From positions 29,480,449 to 29,544,448 of the forward strand of contig CP141136.1 of assembly GCA_035236585.1 (NCBI GenBank): 64,000 bases of DNA. Direction: 5' to 3'. Below the pieces are notes generated by a model that did no database searches, was not told where the DNA came from, and saw only the letters and a list, made by a program, of their open reading frames with translations. Shown here piece by piece: positions 52,375 through 62,216 of this stretch. The number at the start of each line of letters is the position of its first letter. The first letter of the stretch is position 1. The position numbers and the translations under genes are program-made. This stretch comes from Warburgia ugandensis (Eukaryota > Streptophyta > Magnoliopsida > Canellales > Canellaceae).

Positions 52375-53498
52375 AAACAATATATATTTTGGGGTATGCA
52401 GAATATGTATATTAGTCAGTTGTAATATATATATATATATATAATTCCATATTTATAATTTTTAACTCTTTTGTCAAAAGCTATATGGATAGATAAGTGA
52501 GCTATATGTGCATTCCAAGAATGCATGAAACAATGTTGACTATCATAAAAAAATTCATTTCATTATGCATTAATTGTTAGATATTGTGAAGTATAAACAT
52601 AAAAGGTATAAATATTTTGAATAAAAAATTATAAAGTTGCTTATAGTAAATGACTTCTTTACAACTTGAAAAGTGTACACTTTTAAAGTCGCTTATAGTA
52701 AATGACTTCTTTATGTCATCAAATTTAGCAACAAAAATTATCAAACTACCAAATTTATCGTAATTATTATGTAACATCTTTGATTTTTAAATAAAAATCT
52801 ACAAATGTTTGAATTATATGAATTTGGTTTCAAGAAAACATTACTATAAGAACAACTCTCTCTCACACACACATACACACAACTTATGAAATGGATAGGG
52901 AAATTTAAGCTAGCACACCCACTTTCCTACCACATAATTAATTAATCATCTTATTTTGCTTAATGTTCTTTTCTTATTACAGTTTTTATACTTCTTTGGT
53001 TATCACATATTTTTAGTTCTTTAGGACTATTTCTACAATATCTTGTGATGTGAGTAAACTTTGGAAGCTTCATGCCAATTACATACATATATTCATTTAA
53101 ATTAAGTATAGCTCAACCTTAAACCTTGACCCTAATCCTGAGCCTTGAACTCCTAACCCTGAGCCCTGAACCCTAACCCTGAACCTTAAAGCCTGAACCT
53201 TGAACCACTAAACCCTTACCCTGAGCCTTGAACCCAATAATCAATGTTGATTATCATAAAAAAAATCACTTCATTGTGTATTAATTGTTAGATATTGTTA
53301 ATTACTAACATAAAAGGTGTATATATTTTGAATAAAAAAATTATAAATTTTTTTACTATAAATGACTTGAAAAGTGTACAATTTTAAAGTTGTTTACTAA
53401 TAAACAACTTTAAAAGTGTATACTTTTGAAGTTTAGTAATACAATGGTAACATGGCCTAGCTAACTAAGCAATACAAATCCTAAGGAAAAGTGACCCA
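52375..53498. other. CACTA inter-ORF region with AAAGTC repeats and telomere-like CCCTAA repeats
   Basis: Two more short AAAGTC/GACTTT groups occur at 52630-52715 and 53370-53435. Between them (53115-53235) lies a degenerate array of CCCTAA, CCCTGA and CCTTGA units. The two AAAGTC groups share flanking text (AATGTTGACTATCATAAAA at 52530 and TCAATGTTGATTATCATAAA at 53240, then GTATTAATTGTTAGATATTG), so part of this region is a tandem duplication of about 710 bp. Confidence 0.7.
53115..53235. repeat. Degenerate interstitial telomere-like repeat
   Basis: Successive CCCTAACCCTGAG, CCCTGAACCCTAACCCTGAA and CCTTGAACC units resemble the plant telomere unit CCCTAAA but are diverged throughout. A chance minisatellite is an equally good explanation. 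Confidence 0.5.
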
Positions 53499-54310
53499 AA
53501 GTGTAAGAACCTTAAAATTTTAAATTACATTTGAAACGATTAAAAATTACTTTTGATAAGTGCAAACTGGAAAATGTTTATGTTTAGGTTACACATAATT
53601 TTACTATAAAAAAGACACCTAATTGAACTATAAAACCTTAAAATTTAAATTGTACCTGAAAAACCAAATCCAACAAAATAAAGAACACTAAAATCGGAGT
53701 TGAAATGAAGAAGTTATGACATGAATGGTATTTTTGTAAAATTAAGGAAAAAAAACACATTAGTTTTGCGTGGGGGTAGAATTGATATTGGCACCCCTCC
53801 TTATTTAAGCCGAATGAAACAAACAACACAATCTATTCCTCCAGGCCCGACAAATGCACACACAAAGATAATCGAAGAAGAAGAAAGAAGAGGAGAAGAG
53901 GAAGAAGTAAGGAGAGGAGAAGAGAAGAGAAGAGGGAGAAAAATCTAGTAGCTAGAGGATGCTGGTGAGGACTATGGATTGTCCTATCTTGTAGGAACTT
54001 CTATCTTTGTACTATGCCAGGGGGGAGTGCCAAGAAATGTCGACTAGTGGGGAGGGGGGTACCGTACTGGTCAGTAGCTTGAGGGGAAGGGTAGTACCGT
54101 GATAGTCGTTGGCCTAGGAACTAGGTTCCAAGGAGGGGGAGGGGTGCAGTGAACTAGGGAGCTGGGGGTGGGCGGGGGGAAACTGGGTTTCGGGGAGTAG
54201 TGGGGAAGGGGGATCCAAGCAGTAGGGGTAGAGGGGGGATTTGAGTAGGGAAAGAGGGCAGAGGAGGGATTTGAGCAGTGGGGATGTAGGGGGTACCTCC
54301 ATTTACTTAT
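53499..54310 (+). repeat. Gypsy LTR fragment inserted in the CACTA
   Basis: A segment reading GGGGGTAGAATTGATATTGG then CACCCCTC, followed by TTAAGCCGAATG and a GA-rich tract (53870-53945), parallels GGTCAGAATTGATACTAGC and CACCTCTC, TTAAGTGAATCG and the GA tract of the outer LTR at 35510-35680. The start may be TGTAAGAACCTTAAAATTTT (53500). A related line repeats at 53625. G-rich text at 54020-54300 is unique to this copy. The end is uncertain. No internal retroelement sequence accompanies it. Confidence 0.5.
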
Positions 54311-55797
54311 GTTCTTTTATTGATTTTCATGACCCATTTTCATGGTGTTTCTATAGAATTAAGTGATTCATGTCCAAACCTTAGCATTAGAGGTATTCAT
54401 TCAGAGGAATCAAAGCTAACAAGCATAATATTACTGGTTCTTGATTTCTTCCACTTTTCTTTTGGATTAGGTTATCAACCCAAATGTTCTTATCATGGAC
54501 AACAACTCTTGCTCTACTTGATAGAATCATGTTTTAAATAAGTTTTGAATTAGTTGAAGTGGACCACCATATGGGTATAAACTTGTAGTAGTAAAACACT
54601 ATTAATTTCCATCTTTTGGTGAAGCATTATTACTATTAACATATGGATAACTAAATGCCTTCTTGTTGGTACTTAATTTGATGTAAAAAGATACAACATT
54701 GATGGATTACCTATGGACAGTAATGTGTTAAATGCTTTTAGGGGAATTATATGCGCATTTCATGCCCATATGAATGATGATTGTATCCTAGCACTTTGCT
54801 TTGAAATGATGGTGTTTGGTATGGAATAGCATGGGTGAATGGGATGCCCCTTTAAAAAAAACTAGCATGAAGGTGCCTTATGTTGATGGCCTTTTGGCCT
54901 TTGCTTAATTGGCAAATGAATGGGAGTTCTTGGGAAATTTGTAATTGACTAATAACTCTATCAGTTAGTTGACGTTTCAGGAATGCAATGATTGATTTAA
55001 GTAGACTTCTAACCTCATTTTTGGTGGACATGGTTGAATGTCCAGGCAAGAATTTCCAGTAGGGAGGTATCTATTTGTGGAACCAATTAGTCCATGCTTG
55101 GGTGGCTAGTTGAATGAAATTTCCCATGGTTGAAAGATCTAAAACTTCATTAACAAGTTTAGTAATAACATATAGCATAACATAAGGGAAAACAATAGCA
55201 TAAGCTAAGCTTATCACTACTTGTGAATGCTAACTTCCAAATGGACTGACTAAGTCAAGTAACATAACATATAATAAAACAAAAATTCTAATTATAAAAG
55301 GGCAATACCATGGACCCTAGAACTCTTGAAAGTTTACTACAAACTTTGGCACACAATCCATGGTGGCTTTGCCATGCTTAACAAGTAATTGAGTAATGTG
55401 GAAAGTGGTTGAGTGATGGCTTAGTGGTGAGCATCAAACGTAATATTCATGCAGAAATCATATGAATAACTACACCCACTAAGAGATGTGAACTCGAAGC
55501 AATGCAATTAAAGACTAACGAAAGGTCTATGGGATTTGTAATCCTTTTACAAATATCTATACTAAGTAGGCAAATACTTTTCATGCATCCTTTATCTGTT
55601 TTGCTTGAGATTAGTTTGTCACATATGTTAAATATTATATGTTTATGTGAATGGATGGAGACAGAGTCTCCTTTAATTATTTTTTTACTTAAACTATGTT
55701 TATCAGGAACATCAGTTACGTTTCTTTAAATGAATTACATAGTCTTCTTTTTTTTTATGTCATTGTTTTAATATCATTGAGTGTTTCTTTATAGTAA
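54311..55797. other. CACTA inter-ORF spacer, nothing recognised
   Basis: AT-rich with scattered open frames of 60-75 codons that match nothing I know. It may be intron or intergenic sequence between the two CACTA genes, or further inserted material. Confidence 0.4.
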
Positions 55798-58010
55798 TGA
55801 TGGATGAGAAGAACATCAAACTGAAGATTACTGCCACATTGAAGAGCATGAACAATAGGCCAACATGAGCACTACTCTAAAAAGAAAGGGCAAAGGGTGA
55901 ACAACAATGAAAAATGTTATCAAGAGAAAGTCTAAGGGAATTAAAGAAACTATCCAATACAATAGTAAAGGGCAAGAGATTGGTGAGAGTGCACCTACTT
56001 ATAGTAGTTTCCTCTACTCTATAGTAAGAAGCATGGTTCCTATCACATTTGAGAATTTGAGACATGTGACATGCTCGACAAAAGATTCAATATGCAAAAT
56101 GGAGAAGGTATGTAAACATTAAGTGCAAGTATTATTTATATTATAACTTTCCTTATTTTTCAAATATGGTAATTTGACATGTTCAAATTGTAGTATGCCT
56201 TTGACGTGTCAGATGACAAGAAGATGTGTGCTTTACAAGGGGTAGGTGAACAATGGAGAAAATGAAAGAACCACCTTGTTCGCAATTACATAGTTCTAAA
56301 TGTTAATGATCCATGAAGGCTGTATACGATGCCTTTCATTTACTCTAACGTCATTGACTAGGAGGCTTGGAATGCATTTGTATAGACCCATGCCTGTGCC
56401 AAGTTTGAAGTATGTGTAGAAACAATGCTTCATTTAATTACTTGCATGTAACATTCAATTATTGTACTTGATCGCGCATGTACAAATGTGCAGGAAAAAA
56501 GTGCAAGGGGAAGAAAGGTGCATAAAACAAATATGTAGCACCATCTATTCAGGTTAGGCTACACTTGTTTAAAAGAGTGTGAAGTAAGCATTTGTGATAA
56601 TTTATCCCATTCAATTTGATGCTGCTATCGTTATATACATATTGTTCTCAAAACTTCTACCCCGAGCATATGCAATGGAGCCGTAGACAGTCAAGTGAAA
56701 TCCAATCCACAAAAGAATTTGATCTATGGACAGCATCGTTGTGGTAAAGGTCAAAAAAATAGGATTCAATTGTCAACTGCTCCTATCGGAAATATGATTG
56801 ACTATGGAAATACTGAAACAACAAAATTCCATGGTCGAACTACTGAAATGGCCTAGAAATCCGAGTCCTAAGTGATTTTTTTATATTGAAACTAGGAAGG
56901 GGTGGTAGGTTTTGATACCCGCTTTTAGCTTAGGTTTCTTAGTCAGGAACTTGCCTTTTAGTTAGGACTTGTCCTATTCGGAAAGGGTAAGGGTCAACTG
57001 GCCATTGCTTGACAATAAAAAAAAATCTGGGACTACGGAACCCATTGATCCCTCCATCCTCTAGAAGATGGTGCATTTGCTGGGCCGTACTGGCAACAAG
57101 TTCTCAGATGAAACTATTGCACAAATTACTTCTCACATAGTAAGTGGTTCCACCTATCTATAAATTTTTTACAATTAATTAGATCACATATTCATTTCTT
57201 TCTAATTAAATTTTGCAGGACATTATTACATGAAAAAGCACTATTATAGGAACTTTAAGTACCATTGCTACCAATGGTGACATCCTGTATAGGGCTATGG
57301 GCAATAAGAAGGACCACCCTAGTCGAGTTTGGGTCATGATGTTGTTCCTTTTAAATTCTTTGGTAAAGGATGTATACCTAAAGTTTAAGAAGACGAGGAG
57401 GCCCACAATAAGCTCGTTGCAAAAATAAAGTTTGATATATTTAGTCAGTTGCGTGAGAGAGGTTTAATGATTGTTATCCATCCCCTACTCATAATTCTAG
57501 TAGCGCCCCTGTACCTCCATCAGATGCGAGCTGTAATTCCCCAATTGAAGAAGATAATGAAGGACATCTGGCTCCCCTCGAAAAGGAAATTCCTACCCAA
57601 GAGGTATATATATAAACAAAAATACAAAATTTGATTGTCCTTCTATAATAATTCTCTATCTAAACCTCTTTATTGCATATTTAATTTGCAAGTGGGTCAA
57701 TGACTGTTGGCCTTGGATTCCCGTCAAAATATTGTGACAGTTGGTTCATGCTATGAGCATGAATCAAACATTTTGCACGGAATTAGTATGCCACCACATA
57801 CTTAGTGGGTGTCCATTACCATGGCTTCTAATGCCTACCTACATTCCCATTAGAGATGGAAAATATTATCACTATTGTGCAAGTAGTTGCATATCACGTC
57901 GCTTGGCCGGAGACACTAGTCATTCTCATAGAGTCCATGGTATGTATCTTATCATACTACCTCCCTCATCAATATTTTTTAACTAGAGACCTCACTTAAT
58001 TGTTTAATAA
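55798..58010 (+). pseudogene. Second CACTA ORF, En/Spm Transposase_24-like
   Basis: The first ATG (55798) opens MMDEKNIKLKITATLKSMN. At 56193-56411 the block YAFDVSDDKKMCALQGVGEQ WRK, then RNYIVLNVND and EAWNAFV matches the Transposase_24 pattern (F.D..WV...VG..WR.FK..L...Y..W..FV). KKCKGKKGA and KYVAPSIQ follow (56490-56560). LLGRTGNKFSDETIA (57068-57115) and NGDILYRAMGNKKDHPSRVW (57272-57330) continue the family's layout. A HESNILHGISMPPHT-like block occurs at 57755-57800. GT...AG-type junctions near 56107/56190 and 57139/57219 suggest introns. The protein probably binds the subterminal repeats. Many stops occur. Confidence 0.75.
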
Positions 58011-58199
58011 CTATATATGGTTATTCGGCAACAACATGCGGCATCGAGATCAACTGCCATTCTAATGTCACCTATTGCTACTGCACCAATGGAACATGTA
58101 CTTATATATATATATATATATCTTTGGTTTTTTTCATCATAAATTAGGCCCTCTTCATTTATTAATATTATTTAGCCAAATTTTTTACATCTTTTACAG

Positions 58200-59240
58200 C
58201 AGCTGTCCTTAGAGCGTGTGGAAGTTCCACCTAACATGCCTTGATCCCTAAGGTTAATCTATAGTCTCATCAACAATGATGTGCCAATCAATCCTGTACA
58301 AATCAAGCAGGGAGTGCTTGCCAAGGACTTTGTTGAAGTGCCACTTACAGCAAAGGACCTATTACGAGTTTGCCTATGGGATCAACTCGAGCACCCTCAC
58401 ATTGTCTCCTACATAGGGTATATGCACATACTTGCTTATAAATCATTTGAAATTTAATTACATGTTATATCATAATGGTATATGTAATAATTATTTCTTT
58501 TATGTAGCTTCTTGAATGATGTGACTAGCCTTTTTGAGGGTGAGGGTACACTTTCCAATTCCTTGACCCTGACATCATTTCTGGAGCGACGGAGTAATTG
58601 CCGACAGAGAGGCATATTCAAGATATTTTACCATGTTTCTTTTGCTGCCCTTAGAGACAAGGCTTAATGACTCCTTGCAATAATAGGTAAGTATTAATTT
58701 TCTTGTTTCCTGTCAAATTATTCTATACTTAGGGATTTTCAACTTCCATTACAATCCATATGATTGTCTATGTAGCTCTCATTAGATGCTGCTCGTTTTA
58801 TATATGCACAGTGGGCAGGCTTTCTTTTTTTCTTCTTGTGGATTGCACATTTGTCCCGCCCTCATAGAAATTATAAAGAAGTAAGCATTGGTTTTTTTCA
58901 TGTATTATGTGTAGATAATTAATTTGTTATTCCTCTATAATACATTTGAAATTTAAATTTATAGGGTTTGGATTGAATGGGCTATTATCACCGAGACTGT
59001 ACAGCCATCAAAACTCACTTGAAGGAATTTCAAGGTATATGAATAGTTAATTACTCTAAGTTATCACTAATTAAACTTACATTATTACAAATGATATTTA
59101 TGGGTTCTTTTTTGTTGTCCTTGTTGCACAGTTCTCTAAACAACAATCTGATTGGGAATGTGAGTATTATGCCCTGAGATACATGAGGATCCTCGTATTC
59201 GATAATACTCATGTCTCCCATTTAAGAAAGGTAGAACACT
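58200..59240 (+). pseudogene. Ulp1-like (C48) cysteine protease of the CACTA
   Basis: It continues the second ORF. A block near 58310-58420 (FVEVPLTAKDLLRVCLWDQL) resembles the segment before the protease in CACTA polyproteins. At 59130-59235, after an intron-like gap, QQSDWECEYYALRYMRILVF and DNTHVSHLRK carry the conserved cysteine (WEC) of Ulp1/SUMO-protease folds. The His and Asp of the triad would be expected around 58750-59000, but I could not place them. Ulp1-like domains are common passengers in plant CACTA elements and their role in transposition is not settled. Frameshifts and stops show decay. 59120-59440 is also present at 30195-30540. Confidence 0.7.
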
Positions 59241-59819
59241 TTTTATTTTTCATAATCTTATATTTTTCTATAATTTTTATAGATCTAGCTAAAGTTTGAG
59301 CTTAATTAAATATGTTGAATTTTAGGTTGCTGTGCTTTCTGAGTAGGCAAATAAGAAGAGTTAATTTAGAGTAAATCTCAATGAAATGTGAACTGAATGG
59401 GCTAAGTATGTAATGAGTTTCAATTAAATAACTTAAAGTAACTACATGAACTTGAAATACATAATAAAGTATTTTTTCATTGACTTGTGGATGATCCTTT
59501 AGATTTTATTATTTTCTTTGAAATATATAAATATATTGTATTTTAAGAAATGAGTATGGATAAAGTGAATTTAGAGCTTGAATATGAAGTGAACATGAGG
59601 CAGTTAGTTTTCAATATATTCATTAAATTATATAACTTTTATGAGATGAAGAATGAGAGGGTTACTTATAGTGTGAAAGTAAATGTGAATGTGTATGTAT
59701 TTACAAATGAATTGAATGTGGATATTATAGAGAATGCACGTGTTATAGTTTCTTTTATAAATTATCTTCAAGATAGATATGGATGGATAATAATGAGTTT
59801 AGACATTTTGTAGCCATTA
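59241..59819. other. CACTA 3' region downstream of the Ulp1-like gene
   Basis: AT-rich. The part to about 59440 is shared with 30325-30540. An 87-codon open frame (59550-59813) has no recognisable domain. Confidence 0.45.
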
Positions 59820-60375
59820 TGGATGTATTAGGTGTTATATTTTAAGAACAATTAGTGGTATTAAGAAAGAAGTGGATGCATGTTGTATTGGATGTTTGGT
59901 TTTTCATGTTTATAAAGATTATATGTATCAAGTGTATAGAATGTTTTTTATTCAATGTATACCCAAGTGGTAGTGTATCAAGAAAGATGCCGATGCATTG
60001 TAGTGGATGATGGTTTTGAATGTGTAGAGAGATTAAAGTATTAGGTGTATATGATATTTAGTTTTTCATGTTTATAAAGAATGCTTGAAGTATTAGGTGC
60101 ATAGAAGGTTTTTTATTCAATGTATACAAAGGTGGTATTGAATCAATAAATTAAGATGTGGATGCATTATAGTGGTTGTTGGTTTTTCATGTTTGTGGAG
60201 ATTGAAGTATTAGGTGTATATGATGTTTGTTATCCAATTAATATATATGGCTGGTATTGTATCTAGAAGTGGATGAATGTTGTATATTTACTGGTTTTAA
60301 ATGTTTATAAACACTATTTGAGGATCAGGTGTACATGGATGTTTGTTATTCAATTGTATATAGGTGGTGGAGCTT
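59820..60375. repeat. Tandem repeat of about 110-150 bp, four diverged copies
   Basis: Each unit contains GTGGATGCAT-GTTGTA, GGTTTTTCATGTTTATAAAG, GTATTAGGTGTATA and GTTATTCAATGTATA in the same order, with insertions and substitutions. It lies just inside the right subterminal array of the CACTA. A single partial unit may occur at 30780-30815 in the other CACTA fragment. Confidence 0.75.
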
Positions 60376-60384
60376 GAATATAAA

Positions 60385-60813
60385 ATTGAAAAAAAATACT
60401 TTTGAAGTCATTTTTCACTAAACGACTTCAAAACTATAGAATTTTTGAAGTCATTTAAGAAAAATGACTTTAGAAGTACATCAAAACATTATCTTTTGAA
60501 GTCACTTATTAAAAAATGACTTTAAAGTTACCTAATATTGAAGTCATTTAGTGTAAGCGACTTTAAAAGATAATAAAAAAAGGTTGAACTTTTGAAGTCG
60601 CTTATAGAAAAATGACTTCTAAAGTCACCAACTTTAAAAGTTGTTTTTGAGTAAGTGACTTCAAAAGTTCATCAAGACATTGTGCTTTTGAAGTTGCTTA
60701 TGTGAAAACAACTTCTAAAGTCACCAACCCTATAAGTTGTTTTTCTGTAAGCAACTTCAAAAGTTAATCAAAATTTGGTGCTTTTGAAGTGGCTTATATG
60801 AGAATGACTTCTA
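60385..60813. repeat. Right subterminal array, left block of AAAGTC palindromes
   Basis: Units such as TTTTGAAGTCATTTAAGAAA and AATGACTTTAGAAGT are repeated about ten times. The last 103 bp (60711-60813) form the left arm of a perfect inverted repeat with 61909-62011. Confidence 0.88.
60711..60813 (+). repeat. Left arm of a perfect 103-bp inverted repeat
   Basis: Starting ACTTCTAAAGTCACCAACCC and ending AGAATGACTTCTA, it is identical at every position to the reverse complement of 61909-62011. Outside the arms similarity drops to that of ordinary repeat units. Inside, the spacer is unrelated DNA. Confidence 0.95.
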
Positions 60814-61908
60814 TAGGGCTTTGCTTCTTGTAGTCGTAGTCTTGTAGTCGGCCCGTAATGCCTCCCTTCATTTGCTTGCCTCCTTCCAGCCCAGAATGCT
60901 TGGCCTCCTGCGCCAAGTCGATCTTTTAGGCTTGGCTTCGTCCCGGAAGCGAAGCTTCTACGACAGCTCCGCTTCCTCGTCTTGCTTCTGGCAAAGCTTC
61001 TACTTTGCTTGCTTCTCTCGCGCTTGCTTGCGCGAAGGCTTAGAGTCCTTTTCGCTAGGTCCAAAAGCTTCCGTCAAAGCGAAAGATCTGATCCAACAGA
61101 AATCCCGCATCTTGAGCGCAGCTGATATGCGGCTACGGCTAGGCGATCATATCATGCCATATAAGACTTATATATGGATAGAGAGATCCCCTAGATATAC
61201 AGATAGAATAGATGTTCATGGATAGACATACATTCCATTGATTCACGAAATGGCTCGTCGATCCAAATGAATCATTCTTCTGGTCTCTCTCCACCCCCCG
61301 CCCCGAAACTAACCCACGGCACAGCGCCCATTCGCTTCGCGCGTGGGAAGGCAACGAAGTTCAGTTCAAGAGACCGCAGCGGAGTGGAGCAGCCGTGACA
61401 CGAAGTTCCTTACCTTAGCTGGATCTCGCTGGTGCCACCTAAACGGTAGGTAGGCGCGGATGTGTGACGTTTGGAGTTGTCGTTCGTGCACCTGTCCCCA
61501 ATGGAAGAATGAGTGATCCATTCCCCTGCAGATCATGGCCTTACCACTCGGTCCCTGATGGCCAGCGGGGAATTCGGTATAGCAGCTCACGTTCGTTTGC
61601 GCTGCGCGTTCCCGTTGGACTGGACACGTGTTAGCTGTAGGAAGTATGGTTTCGAAAGTGACTTCGGTTCGCCAGTTCAGGCTCAACTCCTCGCTTTACG
61701 TTAGCGGACCTACAGGTCGGGCCGGGGCTCCGCGCTCTTTCTTTCTGTGTGGGACGATGCCGGGGAGATAAGGGAATGCGTCGAGGCGGCGAACAACAAA
61801 CAACAACACAACTACATTTTGGCTTTTCCCTCCATGACATGAGCCCAGTGCATTGGACCGATGGATAAGAGAACTGAGCTGGCCCAAAAAGCGCTTGGGC
61901 TCCAACTT
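60814..61908. other. Mitochondrial-like DNA insert (candidate NUMT) within the CACTA
   Basis: About 1.1 kb with a composition quite unlike its surroundings. It is richer in G+C, with runs such as GGCCGGGGCTCCGCGCTC and TTCGCTTCGCGCGTGGGAAG. This mixture of C/G-rich blocks and CTTCGCTT/GAAGCTTC-type words is familiar from plant mitochondrial intergenic DNA. Open frames up to 117 codons occur on both strands, none recognised as a gene. Segments such as 61640-61760 and 61830-61900 look like mitochondrial non-coding sequence from memory, but I cannot name a locus. The boundaries coincide with the arms of the inverted repeat. Plastid DNA or a captured nuclear GC-rich gene fragment are alternatives. 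Confidence 0.6.
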
Positions 61909-62011
61909 TAGAAGTCATTCTCATATAAGCCACTTCAAAAGCACCAAATTTTGATTAACTTTTGAAGTTGCTTACAGAAAAACAACTTATAGGGTTGGTG
62001 ACTTTAGAAGT
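61909..62011 (-). repeat. Right arm of the perfect 103-bp inverted repeat
   Basis: Reverse complement of 60711-60813 without a mismatch. It begins immediately after the G+C-rich insert. Confidence 0.95.
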
Positions 62012-62195
62012 CATTTTCACATAAGTGACTTCAAAAGTTAAATACATTTGAAGTTGCTGAGACTAAATGAATTTAAAAGTTGGTGACCTTTAAAGTCATT
62101 TATTTAAATGATTTTAAAAGTTATCGACTTTTCAAGTCAACTCGATAGAAGTTGCTTTAAGCGACTTCTATTATCACTTTTAACCAACTTTAAAA
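62012..62195. repeat. Right subterminal array, terminal block of AAAGTC palindromes
   Basis: Units of GTGACTTCAAAAGTTAAA, CTTTAAAGTCATTTATT and GCGACTTCTA lead up to the right terminal inverted repeat. Confidence 0.85.
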
Positions 62196-62213
62196 GCCCC
62201 CTGTGTAGTAGTG
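62196..62213 (-). repeat. Right terminal inverted repeat of the CACTA
   Basis: On the minus strand this reads CACTACTACACAGGGGGC (62213 to 62196), a canonical CACTA end. AAT follows at 62214-62216. Confidence 0.92.
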
Positions 62214-62216
62214 AAT

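Larger units (their letters stand above)
46866..62213 (+). mobile_element. CACTA (En/Spm) DNA transposon, complete ends, 15.35 kb
   Basis: The right end, read inward, is CACTACTACACAGGGGGC. The left end is CATACTATACAAGAGGGGC, the same sequence with the first internal C lost and one or two other changes. AAT flanks both sides. Inside, on the plus strand, lie a TNP2-like transposase (48.9-52.4 kb), a second ORF of Transposase_24/En-Spm type (55.8-58.0 kb) and an Ulp1-like protease (58.2-59.2 kb). Palindromic subterminal arrays lie at both ends. It interrupts pararetrovirus-like RT sequence whose two flanks match the same frame when the element and one AAT are removed. Both ORFs are decayed, so movement would need enzymes supplied by another copy. 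Confidence 0.92.

Noticed and set aside
54114-54302. Proline/serine-rich minus-strand frame as a secreted or cell-wall protein
   Set aside because: It lies in a G-rich low-complexity part of an LTR fragment, without a signal peptide or repeat motif typical of extensins.
60768-61933. Several overlapping open frames on both strands of the G+C-rich insert as possible genes
   Set aside because: They overlap one another on opposite strands, begin or end in the flanking repeat units and match no protein I recognise. Low stop frequency follows from base composition.
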